A stretch of DNA of 64,000 nucleotides from Butyrivibrio sp. XPD2006 (GTDB lineage: Bacteria; Bacillota; Clostridia; Lachnospirales; Lachnospiraceae): positions 124,001 to 188,000 of the forward strand of contig NZ_ATVT01000003.1 of assembly GCF_000420865.1 (NCBI RefSeq). Reading direction: 5' to 3'. The notes under the pieces were generated by a model. That model was not told where the DNA came from. It worked only from the letters and a program-made list of their open reading frames with translations, and did not search any database. This document shows, piece after piece, positions 26,450 to 34,806 of this stretch; positions within the stretch are counted from its first letter, which is position 1; each line of letters begins with the position of its first letter. The translations under genes were made by a program, and so were the position numbers.

Positions 26450-26824
26450 ATGGAATACATTTCAACAGACAAGGCACCACAGGCTATCGGACCTTATTCA
26501 CAGGCAATCAAGGCAGGGGATTTCCTCTATGCATCAGGACAGATTCCTATCAATCCTGAGGATGGCGAGATAGATACTACAACTATTGCGGATCAGGCCG
26601 ACAGAGTATGCAGAAATATTGGTGAGATCCTCCATGCAGCAGGCACAGACTATGAGCACGTTGTAAAGACAACATGCTTCCTTGCTGAGATGAGCGATTT
26701 TGCAGCATTCAATGCTGTTTATGAGAAATACTTTACAGGTAAGCCCGCAAGAAGCTGTGTTGCAGTTAAACAGCTTCCAAGAAACGTTCTCTGCGAGGTA
26801 GAGGTTGTTGCATACCTCAGATGA
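26450..26824 (+). CDS. ridA: RidA-family enamine/imine deaminase
   Basis: A 124-aa YjgF/YER057c/UK114-family protein, which trims reactive 2-aminoacrylate-type imines formed by PLP enzymes. The family hallmarks are present: APQAIGPYSQAI at the N-terminus, FLYASGQIP, and PARSCVAVKQLP with the conserved Arg that binds the carboxylate, then VEVVAYL at the end. Length matches. AAGGAGG precedes the ATG. It is followed by a strong stem-loop that starts at its stop codon. Confidence 0.93.
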   Translation: MEYISTDKAPQAIGPYSQAIKAGDFLYASGQIPINPEDGEIDTTTIADQADRVCRNIGEILHAAGTDYEHVVKTTCFLAEMSDFAAFNAVYEKYFTGKPARSCVAVKQLPRNVLCEVEVVAYLR

Positions 26825-26865
26825 TATAGGATTTCGAGAACGCAGTGGAGAAATCCGTATATCAT
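26821..26865 (+). other. Long stem-loop over the ridA stop codon
   Basis: A 5' arm at 26821-26835 (ATGATATAGGATTTC) pairs with 26850-26865 along the whole arm with one bulged base and a 14-nt loop. No U-run follows, so it is not an intrinsic terminator. It contains the ridA stop codon and ends 20 nt before the next ATG. It may stabilise or process the mRNA between ridA and the lipoprotein gene. Confidence 0.55.
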
Positions 26866-26885
26866 CGAAAGTATGGGGGAACACG

Positions 26886-27935
26886 ATGAATAAAAGTTTT
26901 GTTGCTGGTCTTTTGCTTACAGCAGTCTTTCTTACCGGCTGTGGGAGCTTAAACGGCAGACACAATATTGACTCGGGATTTAGCTATATCGAGAGCCACG
27001 AGTATCAGAGTGCTCTTGACAGCTTTAATGCGGCTGAGGAAGGCGGAGAGGACAAATGCCTTATTTACAGGGGAAGAGGCATTGCTCACCTGAACAGAGG
27101 AGAGTATGAGGAGGCCATTGAGAACCTTCTGGCTTCTCTTGCTTCCGATGAGGGAATAGTTGATGACATGGATTTTGACACCAACTATTATCTGGCAGAA
27201 GCATATCTTAATACGAAGGAGTATAATAAGGCTAAAGAGGTATATGATGCCATTCTTGCTCTTAGAAGCAATGACAGTAACGCATATTACCTCAGGGGGA
27301 CAGCCGAGCTGGCATCAGGCAATCACGATGCCGGATACTCTGACTTTACCAAGGCCATAGCGCTCAATTCCCGTGATTATTCAATGATCATAATGATATA
27401 CAAAGCCCTGGATGAGTATGGCTATACAGATGAGGCTACAGCCATTCTTCAGACTGCCATCGACAACGGCAGGGAGTTTATGTCCAATTTTGAGAAGGGA
27501 CAGATCTCTTTTTACCTTGGTAACAACGGTGAGGCACAGAGTTATCTGGAAGCTGCCAACAATGAGAGAAACCAGGTAAAAGAGCCTGTTGTTATCCTTC
27601 TGGGACAGACCGGAGAGAAGCAGGGTGACTATAACTATGCAATCAGTGTTTACAGGAATTATTTGAGTGAAGAGCCTGACAGTGCTCTTGTTTACAATCA
27701 GCTGGGGATGTGTCAGATAAAGCAAGGGGATTATGAATCTGCAGTGACATCCTTTGAGGCGGGGCTTGCGCTCGATGACAAGAACCTTAATCAGGCACTG
27801 ATGCTTAATGAGATTACAGCCTATGAATACAGCGGAGATTTTGGGGTAGCCCAGACTATGATGCAGTCATATCTGGAGAAATATCCGGACGATCAGGAGG
27901 CCATAAGAGAGAATATATTTCTCTCTACAAGATAG
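26886..27935 (+). CDS. TPR-repeat lipoprotein
   Basis: A 349-aa secreted lipoprotein: basic start MNKSF, hydrophobic core and lipobox LTGC (Cys near residue 20). The mature part is a series of tetratricopeptide repeats (for example ALDSFNAAEEGGEDKCLIYRG, and later AISVYRNYLSEEPDSALVYN). TPR lipoproteins usually scaffold envelope complexes. The ATG at 26886 follows a GGGGGA site. The frame is open further upstream, but the signal peptide fixes the start. Function unknown. Confidence 0.8.
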   Translation: MNKSFVAGLLLTAVFLTGCGSLNGRHNIDSGFSYIESHEYQSALDSFNAAEEGGEDKCLIYRGRGIAHLNRGEYEEAIENLLASLASDEGIVDDMDFDTNYYLAEAYLNTKEYNKAKEVYDAILALRSNDSNAYYLRGTAELASGNHDAGYSDFTKAIALNSRDYSMIIMIYKALDEYGYTDEATAILQTAIDNGREFMSNFEKGQISFYLGNNGEAQSYLEAANNERNQVKEPVVILLGQTGEKQGDYNYAISVYRNYLSEEPDSALVYNQLGMCQIKQGDYESAVTSFEAGLALDDKNLNQALMLNEITAYEYSGDFGVAQTMMQSYLEKYPDDQEAIRENIFLSTR

Positions 27936-27955
27936 AAAAGGAGGGTATGCAAAAA

Positions 27956-28711
27956 ATGGCAAAAACAGCAATTATCACAGGTGGTTCAAGAGGTATTGGT
28001 GAGGCTATGGCTCTCAAGCTCGGTGAGCTTGGCTACAATGTAGTTATCAACTACAGAAGTGAGTCATCCAAGGCACTTTCTGACAATCTCGCAGCTAAGA
28101 TTAAGGAGCAGTACAAGGTTGATACTCTTGTAGTAAGAGCAGACGTTAGTAAGTATGAAGACTGTGAAGCCCTTGTAAAGGCAACTGTTGACAAGTTTGG
28201 CGAGAATATCGACGCTCTTGTAAACAATGCAGGTATCACAAATAACTGCAACTGGATCGACATTACGAGAGAGCAGTACGAGAATGTTATCAACACTAAC
28301 CTCATGAGCTTCCTGCACATGACACACCTCGTTCTTCCTTACATGGTAAACCATTCAGACAGACATCATCAGTGCTGTATCGTTAATACATCATCTGTTG
28401 GAGGACTTACCGGTGTTATCAATCAGGCAGACTACTGCGCATCCAAGTCAGGTATCATCGGCCTTACAAGAGCACTTGCTCTTGAGTTTGCAGGCAGAGG
28501 AATTCGTGTTAATGCCATCGCCCCCGGTATGATCATGACAGACATGCTCCGTGGCGTTAACCAGGAAGAGCTTAATGCTCTTGCTGAGACTATTCCTGAG
28601 GGATTCATCGGTGACGTATCCGATATTGCCGGAGCTCTCGGATATATCCTTACAGCATCCTACGTAACAGGACAGGTTATTTCACCTAACGGTGGATTTG
28701 TAATGCAATAA
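27956..28711 (+). CDS. Short-chain dehydrogenase, FabG-like 3-oxoacyl-ACP reductase
   Basis: A 251-aa SDR enzyme. The NADP-binding motif TGGSRGIG is at the N-terminus, followed by NNAG, the catalytic Ser in IVNTSSVGG, YCASK (Tyr and Lys) and the VNAIAPGMI motif, in classical SDR order. It resembles FabG, but no other fatty-acid genes are adjacent, so a different keto substrate is possible. ATG 27956 is preferred: GGAGGG lies about 10 nt upstream, whereas ATG 27947 is only one base away from it. A strong terminator follows. Confidence 0.88.
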   Translation: MAKTAIITGGSRGIGEAMALKLGELGYNVVINYRSESSKALSDNLAAKIKEQYKVDTLVVRADVSKYEDCEALVKATVDKFGENIDALVNNAGITNNCNWIDITREQYENVINTNLMSFLHMTHLVLPYMVNHSDRHHQCCIVNTSSVGGLTGVINQADYCASKSGIIGLTRALALEFAGRGIRVNAIAPGMIMTDMLRGVNQEELNALAETIPEGFIGDVSDIAGALGYILTASYVTGQVISPNGGFVMQ

Positions 28712-28730
28712 TTGAATACAGTAAACTTAA

Positions 28731-28766
28731 AAATCCCAACAGGCTCGTGCCTGCTGGGATTTTTTA
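28731..28766. terminator. Bidirectional terminator, SDR gene and tetR
   Basis: AAATCCCAACAGGC (28731-28744) pairs with GCCTGCTGGGATTT (28749-28762) with one mismatched A-C position and a 4-nt loop. A T-run follows on + and an A-run precedes it, so it can also end the convergent tetR transcript. Confidence 0.88.
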
Positions 28767-29387
28767 TTTGGTGGATTTTCTTTTCGGTTTGCCGGTGTAA
28801 GCCCTTATTATGCCTCGTACTGTTTCTTCCAGATGAGGTTTAAGTTCATCCAGAGAAACCGGATCACTGTACATTATCGAGCTGTAGCCGGTGGATCCGA
28901 CAAGTTCGATTATCATAAAAAGCATTACTTCAGGATCACGAAGCTCAAGTCCGGATTCTTCGATCATCTTTTGGTATACTTCGGAAAAGTCTATATCATA
29001 TTCTGTCATGGGGCTTGTCAGAGCTCTTTTAAACACTGCCCATGAAAGATCCTTATAAATGAAGGAGAGAAGGCCTTTATTGGCGTTAAGCTCATCCAGA
29101 ACGTAGTCCATTATGAAGATTATGCGGTCCTCAAAATCCGTGATACCGGCGTGTTCCAGTGCATCGTACGCCTGCATGAACAGCTGGGAGGACTTGTGGG
29201 CAATAAGCCTGTTCCTTATGTCATATTTGTCTTTAAAGTAAAGATAGAATGTTCCCTTGGCTACTTCTGCCTTATTTACAATATCGGAAATAGAAGTCTT
29301 ATTGATGCCCTGAGAAGTGAACAACTCAAAAGAGGCATTTAAGAGGTTTTCCATCTTTAGTTTCTTGTTTAAATCTGCTTTTCCCAT
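28764..29387 (-). CDS. TetR/AcrR-family transcriptional regulator
   Basis: A 207-aa TetR-family repressor. The N-terminal helix-turn-helix (TSISDIVNKAEVAKGTFYLYF, the family signature) is followed by an all-helical ligand domain. It is divergent from the MMPL transporter gene, and three copies of TGACTNNNGGTCA in between are the probable operators. By analogy with other TetR-exporter pairs, an inducer bound by this protein would relieve repression of the MMPL operon. Start ATG 29387 has an AAGGATG site upstream. Confidence 0.9.
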   Translation of the reverse strand: MGKADLNKKLKMENLLNASFELFTSQGINKTSISDIVNKAEVAKGTFYLYFKDKYDIRNRLIAHKSSQLFMQAYDALEHAGITDFEDRIIFIMDYVLDELNANKGLLSFIYKDLSWAVFKRALTSPMTEYDIDFSEVYQKMIEESGLELRDPEVMLFMIIELVGSTGYSSIMYSDPVSLDELKPHLEETVRGIIRAYTGKPKRKSTK

Positions 29388-29410
29388 ACAATCACATCCT
29401 TCTAAACCAT

Positions 29411-29433
29411 ATTATAACATAGCGCTAAAGCGC
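29411..29433 (-). promoter_or_regulatory. tetR promoter with GCGC palindrome
   Basis: On the minus strand TGTTATAAT (-10 at 29416-29411 with an extended TG). Directly upstream is the perfect 12-bp palindrome GCGCTAAAGCGC (29422-29433), which may be a further control site. Confidence 0.5.
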
Positions 29434-29480
29434 CCGTTTTTTTATTTCATAGTGAAATTATTAAAAAGAAATAAAATTTA

Positions 29481-29555
29481 TGACTATCGGTCAAAAATAA
29501 TTGACTCATGGTCATTTATGTGATATACCATAATACAGAAAGTGACTGTTGGTCA
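29481..29555. promoter_or_regulatory. Three TetR-type operators, TGACTNNNGGTCA
   Basis: TGACTATCGGTCA (29481-29493), TGACTCATGGTCA (29502-29514) and TGACTGTTGGTCA (29543-29555). Starts are 21 and 41 bp apart, that is two and about four helical turns, so all sites face the same side of the DNA. Site 2 overlaps the -35 of the MMPL promoter and site 3 lies just past the predicted start. Confidence 0.8.
29501..29529 (+). promoter_or_regulatory. MMPL operon promoter
   Basis: TTGACT (29501-29506), 17 bp and TATACC (29524-29529). Start near 29536. Operators 2 and 3 would block it. Confidence 0.55.
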
Positions 29556-29587
29556 ATAATTATTTTTTAAAAAGAGGAGTTGGTGTT

Positions 29588-31702
29588 ATGAATAAGCTTT
29601 CAAATCTGATTGTAAAGCTGAGATATGTAATCCTGATCGTTGCAGTAGCACTTCTGATTCCATCAGCAGTAGGTTACTTCAACACCAGAGTAAATTACGA
29701 TATCCTTACTTATCTTCCCAAAGATATTGAAACTATGAAGGGACAGGACGTTCTTCTTGATCAGTTCGGAACAGGTTCTTTTGTTCTGTATGTTGCCGAG
29801 GGAATGGAAGAGAAGGATGTTGCAAAATTAAAATCCCAAATAGAAAATGTGGACCATGTTGCGAAGGTCCTCTGGTATGACTCGGTAATGGATCTGAGCG
29901 TTCCGATGGAAATGCTTCCGAGCGATGTGTATGAAGCCTTTAACAGTGGCGATGCCACAATGATGTTTGTGGTATTTGACTCAGGAACATCTGAGGACTG
30001 CACAATGGATGCCATTGAAGATATCAGAAAGATTTCTAATAAGCAGTGCTTCATGAGCGGTATGAGTGCCATCGTTACAGATACTAAGAATCTGGCCATG
30101 AAGGAAACACCGGTTTACGTAGGTATAGCTGTTCTTCTGGCTGTAATAGTACTTTCACTGACAATGGATTCCTATCTGATTCCGTTGTTCTTCCTTCTTA
30201 GTATAGGAATGGCAATCGTCTACAACATGGGAACCAATGTGTTTAAAGGAGAGATTTCTTTTATCACACAGTCACTGAGTGCAGTACTTCAGCTTGGTGT
30301 AACTCTTGATTACTCAATCTTCCTGTGGCACAGCTATCAGGAGGAACTGGAAAAGACATCTGATAAGAATGAAGCCATGGCAAACGCCATAACGGCGACC
30401 TTCCAGTCGGTTATCGGAAGTTCAATTACAACAATTGCAGGTTTCGTTGCTCTTTGCTTCATGAGCTTTACACTGGGACTTGATCTTGGTGTTGTAATGG
30501 CCAAGGGCGTTATCTTCGGAGTTGTTGGATGTGTAACAATTCTCCCAAGCATGGTACTTGTATTTGACGGTCTTATTGAAAAGACCAAGCACAAGCCTTT
30601 GATGCCTGAGTTTGATAAGCTGCCAAAGTTTATTGCAAAGCATTATCTCGCATTCTTTGCGATATTCCTGGTACTGATTGTTCCGGCGATATACGGCAAT
30701 AATCACACTTCAGTTTACTACGACCTGACTCAGACACTTCCTGACAGCCTTGAGAGCGTACAGGGAGCCAACAAAGTCGATGAGAAATTTGAAATGAACT
30801 CCGCGTATATGCTTCTGGTGGATAAGAACCTTGACAGTGCTTCAATGAACCGGATGATAAAAGAACTCAAGAATACAGACGGAATCCTTTCAGTACTCGG
30901 CGCAGATTCGATTGTAGGACCGGCTTTTCCAAGAGAGCTCATTCCTGATGATGTGTTATCTGATTTAGAGAGCGATGAATGGCGAATGGTTCTTTTGACA
31001 ACTGATTATAAGATTGCATCTGATGAGATCAACGAGCAGATAGCAAGCGTTGATAAGATTGTAAAGAGCTATGATCCAAAGGCTATGGTCGTAGGTGAGG
31101 CTCCTTGTACCAAGGACCTGATAACAATAACAGACCATGACTTCCAGGTAGTTAATATAGTATCCATCGGACTGGTATTCCTTATCATTGCATTTGTACT
31201 TAAGTCCGTATCGCTTCCGTTTATTCTGGTTGCGGTTATTGAGTTTGCAATCTTTGTTAATATGGGACTTCCGTATTACACAAATACAACAATACCTTTC
31301 ATTTCATCAGTAGTTATCGGAACCATACAGCTTGGTGCCACAGTTGACTATGCGATCCTGATGACAACCAGGTATCTGAATGAGAGAAGCAGCGGCCATG
31401 ACAAGAAAGAAGCTACACTGATAGCTCTTTCGACAAGTATGAAGTCGGTTATTGTAAGTGCGCTTAGCTTCTTTGCAGCAACCTTCGGCGTAGGACTTAT
31501 ATCAAGTATTGACATGATCGGTTCTCTTTGCATGCTTATGGCAAGAGGCGCCATCATCAGTATGGTTACCGTACTTCTTGTTCTGCCGGCTATGTACATG
31601 CTCTTTGACAAGCTTATCATGAGAACAACATTCGGACTGCAGACAGAGGAAAAAGAACATCACCATATCGGAGATTTACTCCACAGACATAAAGTAGCTT
31701 AA
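29588..31702 (+). CDS. MMPL/RND-family membrane transporter
   Basis: A 704-aa polytopic protein of the MMPL branch of the RND superfamily. It shows two similar halves, each with one N-terminal helix, a large extracytoplasmic loop (about residues 35-170 and 390-530) and a block of five helices. Segments such as SVLQLGVTLDYSIFLWHSY and GTIQLGATVDYAILMTTRY are the paired MMPL helix motifs with the conserved Asp-Tyr thought to relay protons. Substrates of the family include lipids, glycolipids and drugs. ATG 29588 has AGAGGAG upstream. The next gene starts 20 bp later and encodes the heptad-repeat lipoprotein. Confidence 0.92.
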   Translation: MNKLSNLIVKLRYVILIVAVALLIPSAVGYFNTRVNYDILTYLPKDIETMKGQDVLLDQFGTGSFVLYVAEGMEEKDVAKLKSQIENVDHVAKVLWYDSVMDLSVPMEMLPSDVYEAFNSGDATMMFVVFDSGTSEDCTMDAIEDIRKISNKQCFMSGMSAIVTDTKNLAMKETPVYVGIAVLLAVIVLSLTMDSYLIPLFFLLSIGMAIVYNMGTNVFKGEISFITQSLSAVLQLGVTLDYSIFLWHSYQEELEKTSDKNEAMANAITATFQSVIGSSITTIAGFVALCFMSFTLGLDLGVVMAKGVIFGVVGCVTILPSMVLVFDGLIEKTKHKPLMPEFDKLPKFIAKHYLAFFAIFLVLIVPAIYGNNHTSVYYDLTQTLPDSLESVQGANKVDEKFEMNSAYMLLVDKNLDSASMNRMIKELKNTDGILSVLGADSIVGPAFPRELIPDDVLSDLESDEWRMVLLTTDYKIASDEINEQIASVDKIVKSYDPKAMVVGEAPCTKDLITITDHDFQVVNIVSIGLVFLIIAFVLKSVSLPFILVAVIEFAIFVNMGLPYYTNTTIPFISSVVIGTIQLGATVDYAILMTTRYLNERSSGHDKKEATLIALSTSMKSVIVSALSFFAATFGVGLISSIDMIGSLCMLMARGAIISMVTVLLVLPAMYMLFDKLIMRTTFGLQTEEKEHHHIGDLLHRHKVA

Positions 31703-31721
31703 TTCCCAGGAGGAGAAAACA

Positions 31722-34682
31722 ATGATCAGAAAGAATTTAATCAAATCATTATCAGTGGTTATGGCAGCAATGCTGGCAGTTATGACAGTAGCATGTGGCC
31801 AGACAACAGCAGATACACAGACACAGACAGCAGTAGAAGAGACAGCAGAAGAGGCTGAACTCGAAGAGAAGATAACAGGCAATTCCGTTGTGACAGGATC
31901 CGAGGCAGATGCCGGAAAGGTTGAAACCGTATATGTAACAGCGGATGCCAACGGAGCTGTAAACGATGTTATCGTAAGCGAGTGGCTCAAGAATGCCACA
32001 GCTTCATCGGAAATATCAGATACTACTGAACTTAAGGATATTGTCAATGTAAAGGGAACTGAGACATTTAAGGACAACGGAGACGGCTCACTTACATGGG
32101 ACGCTGAAGGATCGGATATTTACTATCAGGGAACTACAGACAAACAGCTCCCTGTTACCATGAAGATCACATACACTCTTGACGGAAAAGAGATTACTCC
32201 TGAGGAACTTGCAGGAAAGAGCGGAAGAGTAACAATCCGTTTCGAGTATGAGAACAACGCTAAGCAGACAGTTAATGTCGATGGAAAAGACATTGAGGTT
32301 TACACACCGTTTGCAATGGTATCCGGTATGATGCTTGATTCAGACAAGTTCTCAAACGTTGAGATATCAAACGGTAAGGTTATCTCTGACGGCGGCAACT
32401 ATGTGGTTATGGGTGTTGCCCTTCCGGGTCTTAAAGAGAGTCTTGATATCTCTGATGATAAGTGGGATGAGCTTGAGGATGCAGATGAGATCAAGGAAAA
32501 GCTTTCAAACAGCTTCGAGATCACTGCTGATACTACAGACTTCGAGCTTGGAATGACAATTACAATGGCAAGTTCAGACATCCTTTCAGATTTTGGTCTC
32601 ACAGATATCACAGGATCTGATAAGATTGAGGATCTTAAAAATGATATGGGAGATCTCAATGACGGATCAAATCAACTTGTAGACGGAGCAAAAGAGCTTA
32701 AGGACGGAACAGGAGAACTTAAGGACGGAACAGGTAAGCTCTATGACGGAACAAGCAAGCTTTATGACGGAACAGGTAAGCTTGCAGACGGAGCCGGAGA
32801 ACTTAAGGACGGAACAAGCAAACTCTATGACGGAGCCGGAACTCTTCGTGACGGCGCAGGCACACTTGCCGGCGGAACAGCAACATTAAAAGATGGAATT
32901 TCAGCTTATACAAACGGTGTTTCACAGGTCAATGACGGCGCAGTAGCTCTTGCACAGGGTGCAACAACTGCTAAACAGGGATCTTCAGCGCTGAAGACCG
33001 GAGCAAGCCAGCTTGCAGACGGTGCTAATACACTTGCCAGAGAAGTAAGCGGATTGGGCGAGCTTCTTCCTGCTTATAAAGCAAGGATCAACGGACTGAC
33101 AGATGCAATGAATCAGAACGTTACTGCACTCACTGCAAAGAGAAGTGCACTTGAAAAGACACAGAACTTCCTTGCAACAGGCCAGGGTTGGGATGAGGAT
33201 GTAGCAAGCACGATTGCTGAGCTGGCAGGAGCACCTGTATCTCAGGAGGATGCTACAAAACTGGTTCTTTATGCAAAGCAGGCACTTGCTGCATCTGCTG
33301 AGGAGACTCCTGCACTTCCTTCTCCCAAGGCAGCAGCTGCCGCACAAGCTGCGCAGGCAGGTCAGCCCGATCAGACTTCTGCAGAGACTACTGAAACTGT
33401 AAATGTCGATATTCCGGACAACGGCGATGAACTGGTACAGGAAGTTACATCAGATACCATTACAGAGGATGATGGCTCTGAGACACCTGTTGTGACAGAG
33501 ACACCCGTTGTAACAGAGACACCTGTTGTGACAGAGACACCTGTTGTAACAGAGACACCTGTAGTAACAGAGACACCTGTAGTAACTGAGACTCCTGTAG
33601 TAACTGAGACTCCTGTAGTGACAGAGACACCTGTACAAACAGAGACACCTGCGACAGAGAATTACAGTACAACTACCTTTACTGTTACTGATCTGACACC
33701 TGAAGGTGATGTAGATGCAATGCTTGGTGCATCACTTGCTACAGACTTAAATGGGGATTCATCAGCTGATGAAGCGAAAATTGCGAAGCTTGAGGAAGAG
33801 CTTAAGAAGACTCAGGAACAGCTTCAGGAGGCATTGACAGCAGCGCAGACAGCCAAGACAGAAGCAGAAAAATACGGAGCTCAGGCACAGGCAGCAGCTG
33901 ATGGAATGAATTTATATTATCAGGCAGCGCTTCAGTACAGACAGGGCGTTGAAGACCTTAAGGCAGGAATGAGAGTAGTTGCCAAGTACCAGAAGCTTGT
34001 TGGTGCAACAAGTGCAGCTATTACTGCAATTGATCAGACATTGGCAAGCCTTGGCAGCATCGGCCTTGATCCTGAAGAGCTTGCAGGTATTATGTCAACA
34101 GTTGAGACAAAAGCAGGTGAGCTTCAGAACGGTACAGCAGCTCTTGCAAACGGAGCAAATCAGGTATACGGCGGTGTAACACAGCTTGACGGTGGTCTTG
34201 GTGAGCTCAGCGCAGGTGCAAACCAGCTTGCTTCAGGAACAGGAACCCTTGCTTCAAAGAGCGGAGAGCTCAATGACGGCGCAAGTAAGCTTAACGATGG
34301 CGCAAACAAGCTCAGTGACGGAACTGCAGAACTTAAGGATGGTGCCGGTCAGCTTAACGATGGAGCCATGGAGCTTCTTAAGGGTGCCGGTGATCTCAAC
34401 GATGGCGCTAAAGAGCTTAACGACGGTGCTAAGAAACTTGATGACGGCGTAGCAACACTTGATGACGGAATGCAGCAGCTCTTAGACGGTGTTGTAAAGC
34501 TTGATGAAGAGGGTATCAAGAAGCTCTATGAAGCATTCGACGGAGATCTTACAGATTTCGCTGACAGAATGAGTGCAATCCAGGAAGCAGGCAACAGTTA
34601 CACATCATTCGGTGGTTCAAGCAGTGATGTGGACAGCAGCGTTAAGTTCATCTTCAAGACAGACAGCATTAAGAGCCTTTAA
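31722..34682 (+). CDS. Large lipoprotein with two XXXLXXG heptad-repeat rods
   Basis: A 986-aa secreted protein with an N-terminal signal and a probable lipobox (TVAC, Cys about residue 26). An N-terminal beta-rich domain (about 60-310) precedes a first block of heptads of the form ELKDGTG/KLYDGTS (about 311-445). Next come a helical region, a low-complexity linker with nine TETPVV units (about 587-645), a coiled coil (about 675-720) and a second block of heptads (about 800-930; NDGAKEL, SDGTAEL). Such XXXLXXG heptads occur in YhgE/Pip proteins and inside some MMPL loops. No C-terminal membrane helix is present. Directly downstream of the MMPL gene, it is likely the extracytoplasmic partner of that transporter. 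Confidence 0.82.
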   Translation: MIRKNLIKSLSVVMAAMLAVMTVACGQTTADTQTQTAVEETAEEAELEEKITGNSVVTGSEADAGKVETVYVTADANGAVNDVIVSEWLKNATASSEISDTTELKDIVNVKGTETFKDNGDGSLTWDAEGSDIYYQGTTDKQLPVTMKITYTLDGKEITPEELAGKSGRVTIRFEYENNAKQTVNVDGKDIEVYTPFAMVSGMMLDSDKFSNVEISNGKVISDGGNYVVMGVALPGLKESLDISDDKWDELEDADEIKEKLSNSFEITADTTDFELGMTITMASSDILSDFGLTDITGSDKIEDLKNDMGDLNDGSNQLVDGAKELKDGTGELKDGTGKLYDGTSKLYDGTGKLADGAGELKDGTSKLYDGAGTLRDGAGTLAGGTATLKDGISAYTNGVSQVNDGAVALAQGATTAKQGSSALKTGASQLADGANTLAREVSGLGELLPAYKARINGLTDAMNQNVTALTAKRSALEKTQNFLATGQGWDEDVASTIAELAGAPVSQEDATKLVLYAKQALAASAEETPALPSPKAAAAAQAAQAGQPDQTSAETTETVNVDIPDNGDELVQEVTSDTITEDDGSETPVVTETPVVTETPVVTETPVVTETPVVTETPVVTETPVVTETPVVTETPVQTETPATENYSTTTFTVTDLTPEGDVDAMLGASLATDLNGDSSADEAKIAKLEEELKKTQEQLQEALTAAQTAKTEAEKYGAQAQAAADGMNLYYQAALQYRQGVEDLKAGMRVVAKYQKLVGATSAAITAIDQTLASLGSIGLDPEELAGIMSTVETKAGELQNGTAALANGANQVYGGVTQLDGGLGELSAGANQLASGTGTLASKSGELNDGASKLNDGANKLSDGTAELKDGAGQLNDGAMELLKGAGDLNDGAKELNDGAKKLDDGVATLDDGMQQLLDGVVKLDEEGIKKLYEAFDGDLTDFADRMSAIQEAGNSYTSFGGSSSDVDSSVKFIFKTDSIKSL
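33480..33656 (+). repeat. 18-bp tandem repeat encoding TETPVV
   Basis: About nine units of an 18-bp repeat (ACACCTGTTGTGACAGAG and close variants) in frame within the heptad-repeat lipoprotein. Variants differ mostly at third positions. The last units change to ETPVQT and ETPATE. Confidence 0.92.
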
Positions 34683-34713
34683 TATAACTAAATCCCGCTT
34701 TTGAAACGGTCTG

Positions 34714-34750
34714 AGACCGAAGTGTGTTGCAACACTTCGGTCTTGTTTTT
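34714..34750 (+). terminator. Terminator of the MMPL operon
   Basis: A 12-bp perfect stem, AGACCGAAGTGT (34714-34725) with ACACTTCGGTCT (34732-34743), with a 6-nt loop, then TTGTTTTTT. Confidence 0.92.
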
Positions 34751-34806
34751 TGTTTATATGTTATAATCAAAAACCGAGACTTGTGAGATTTAGGAGATCA
34801 GTGGAT

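Noticed and set aside
33480..33656. CRISPR array
   Set aside because: Repeats are contiguous with no spacers, are in frame within a gene, and no cas genes are present.
33450..33672. Minus-strand ORFs with Leu/Gln/Ser- or Tyr/Cys-rich repeats
   Set aside because: They are shadows of the 18-bp repeat coding for TETPVV on the + strand.
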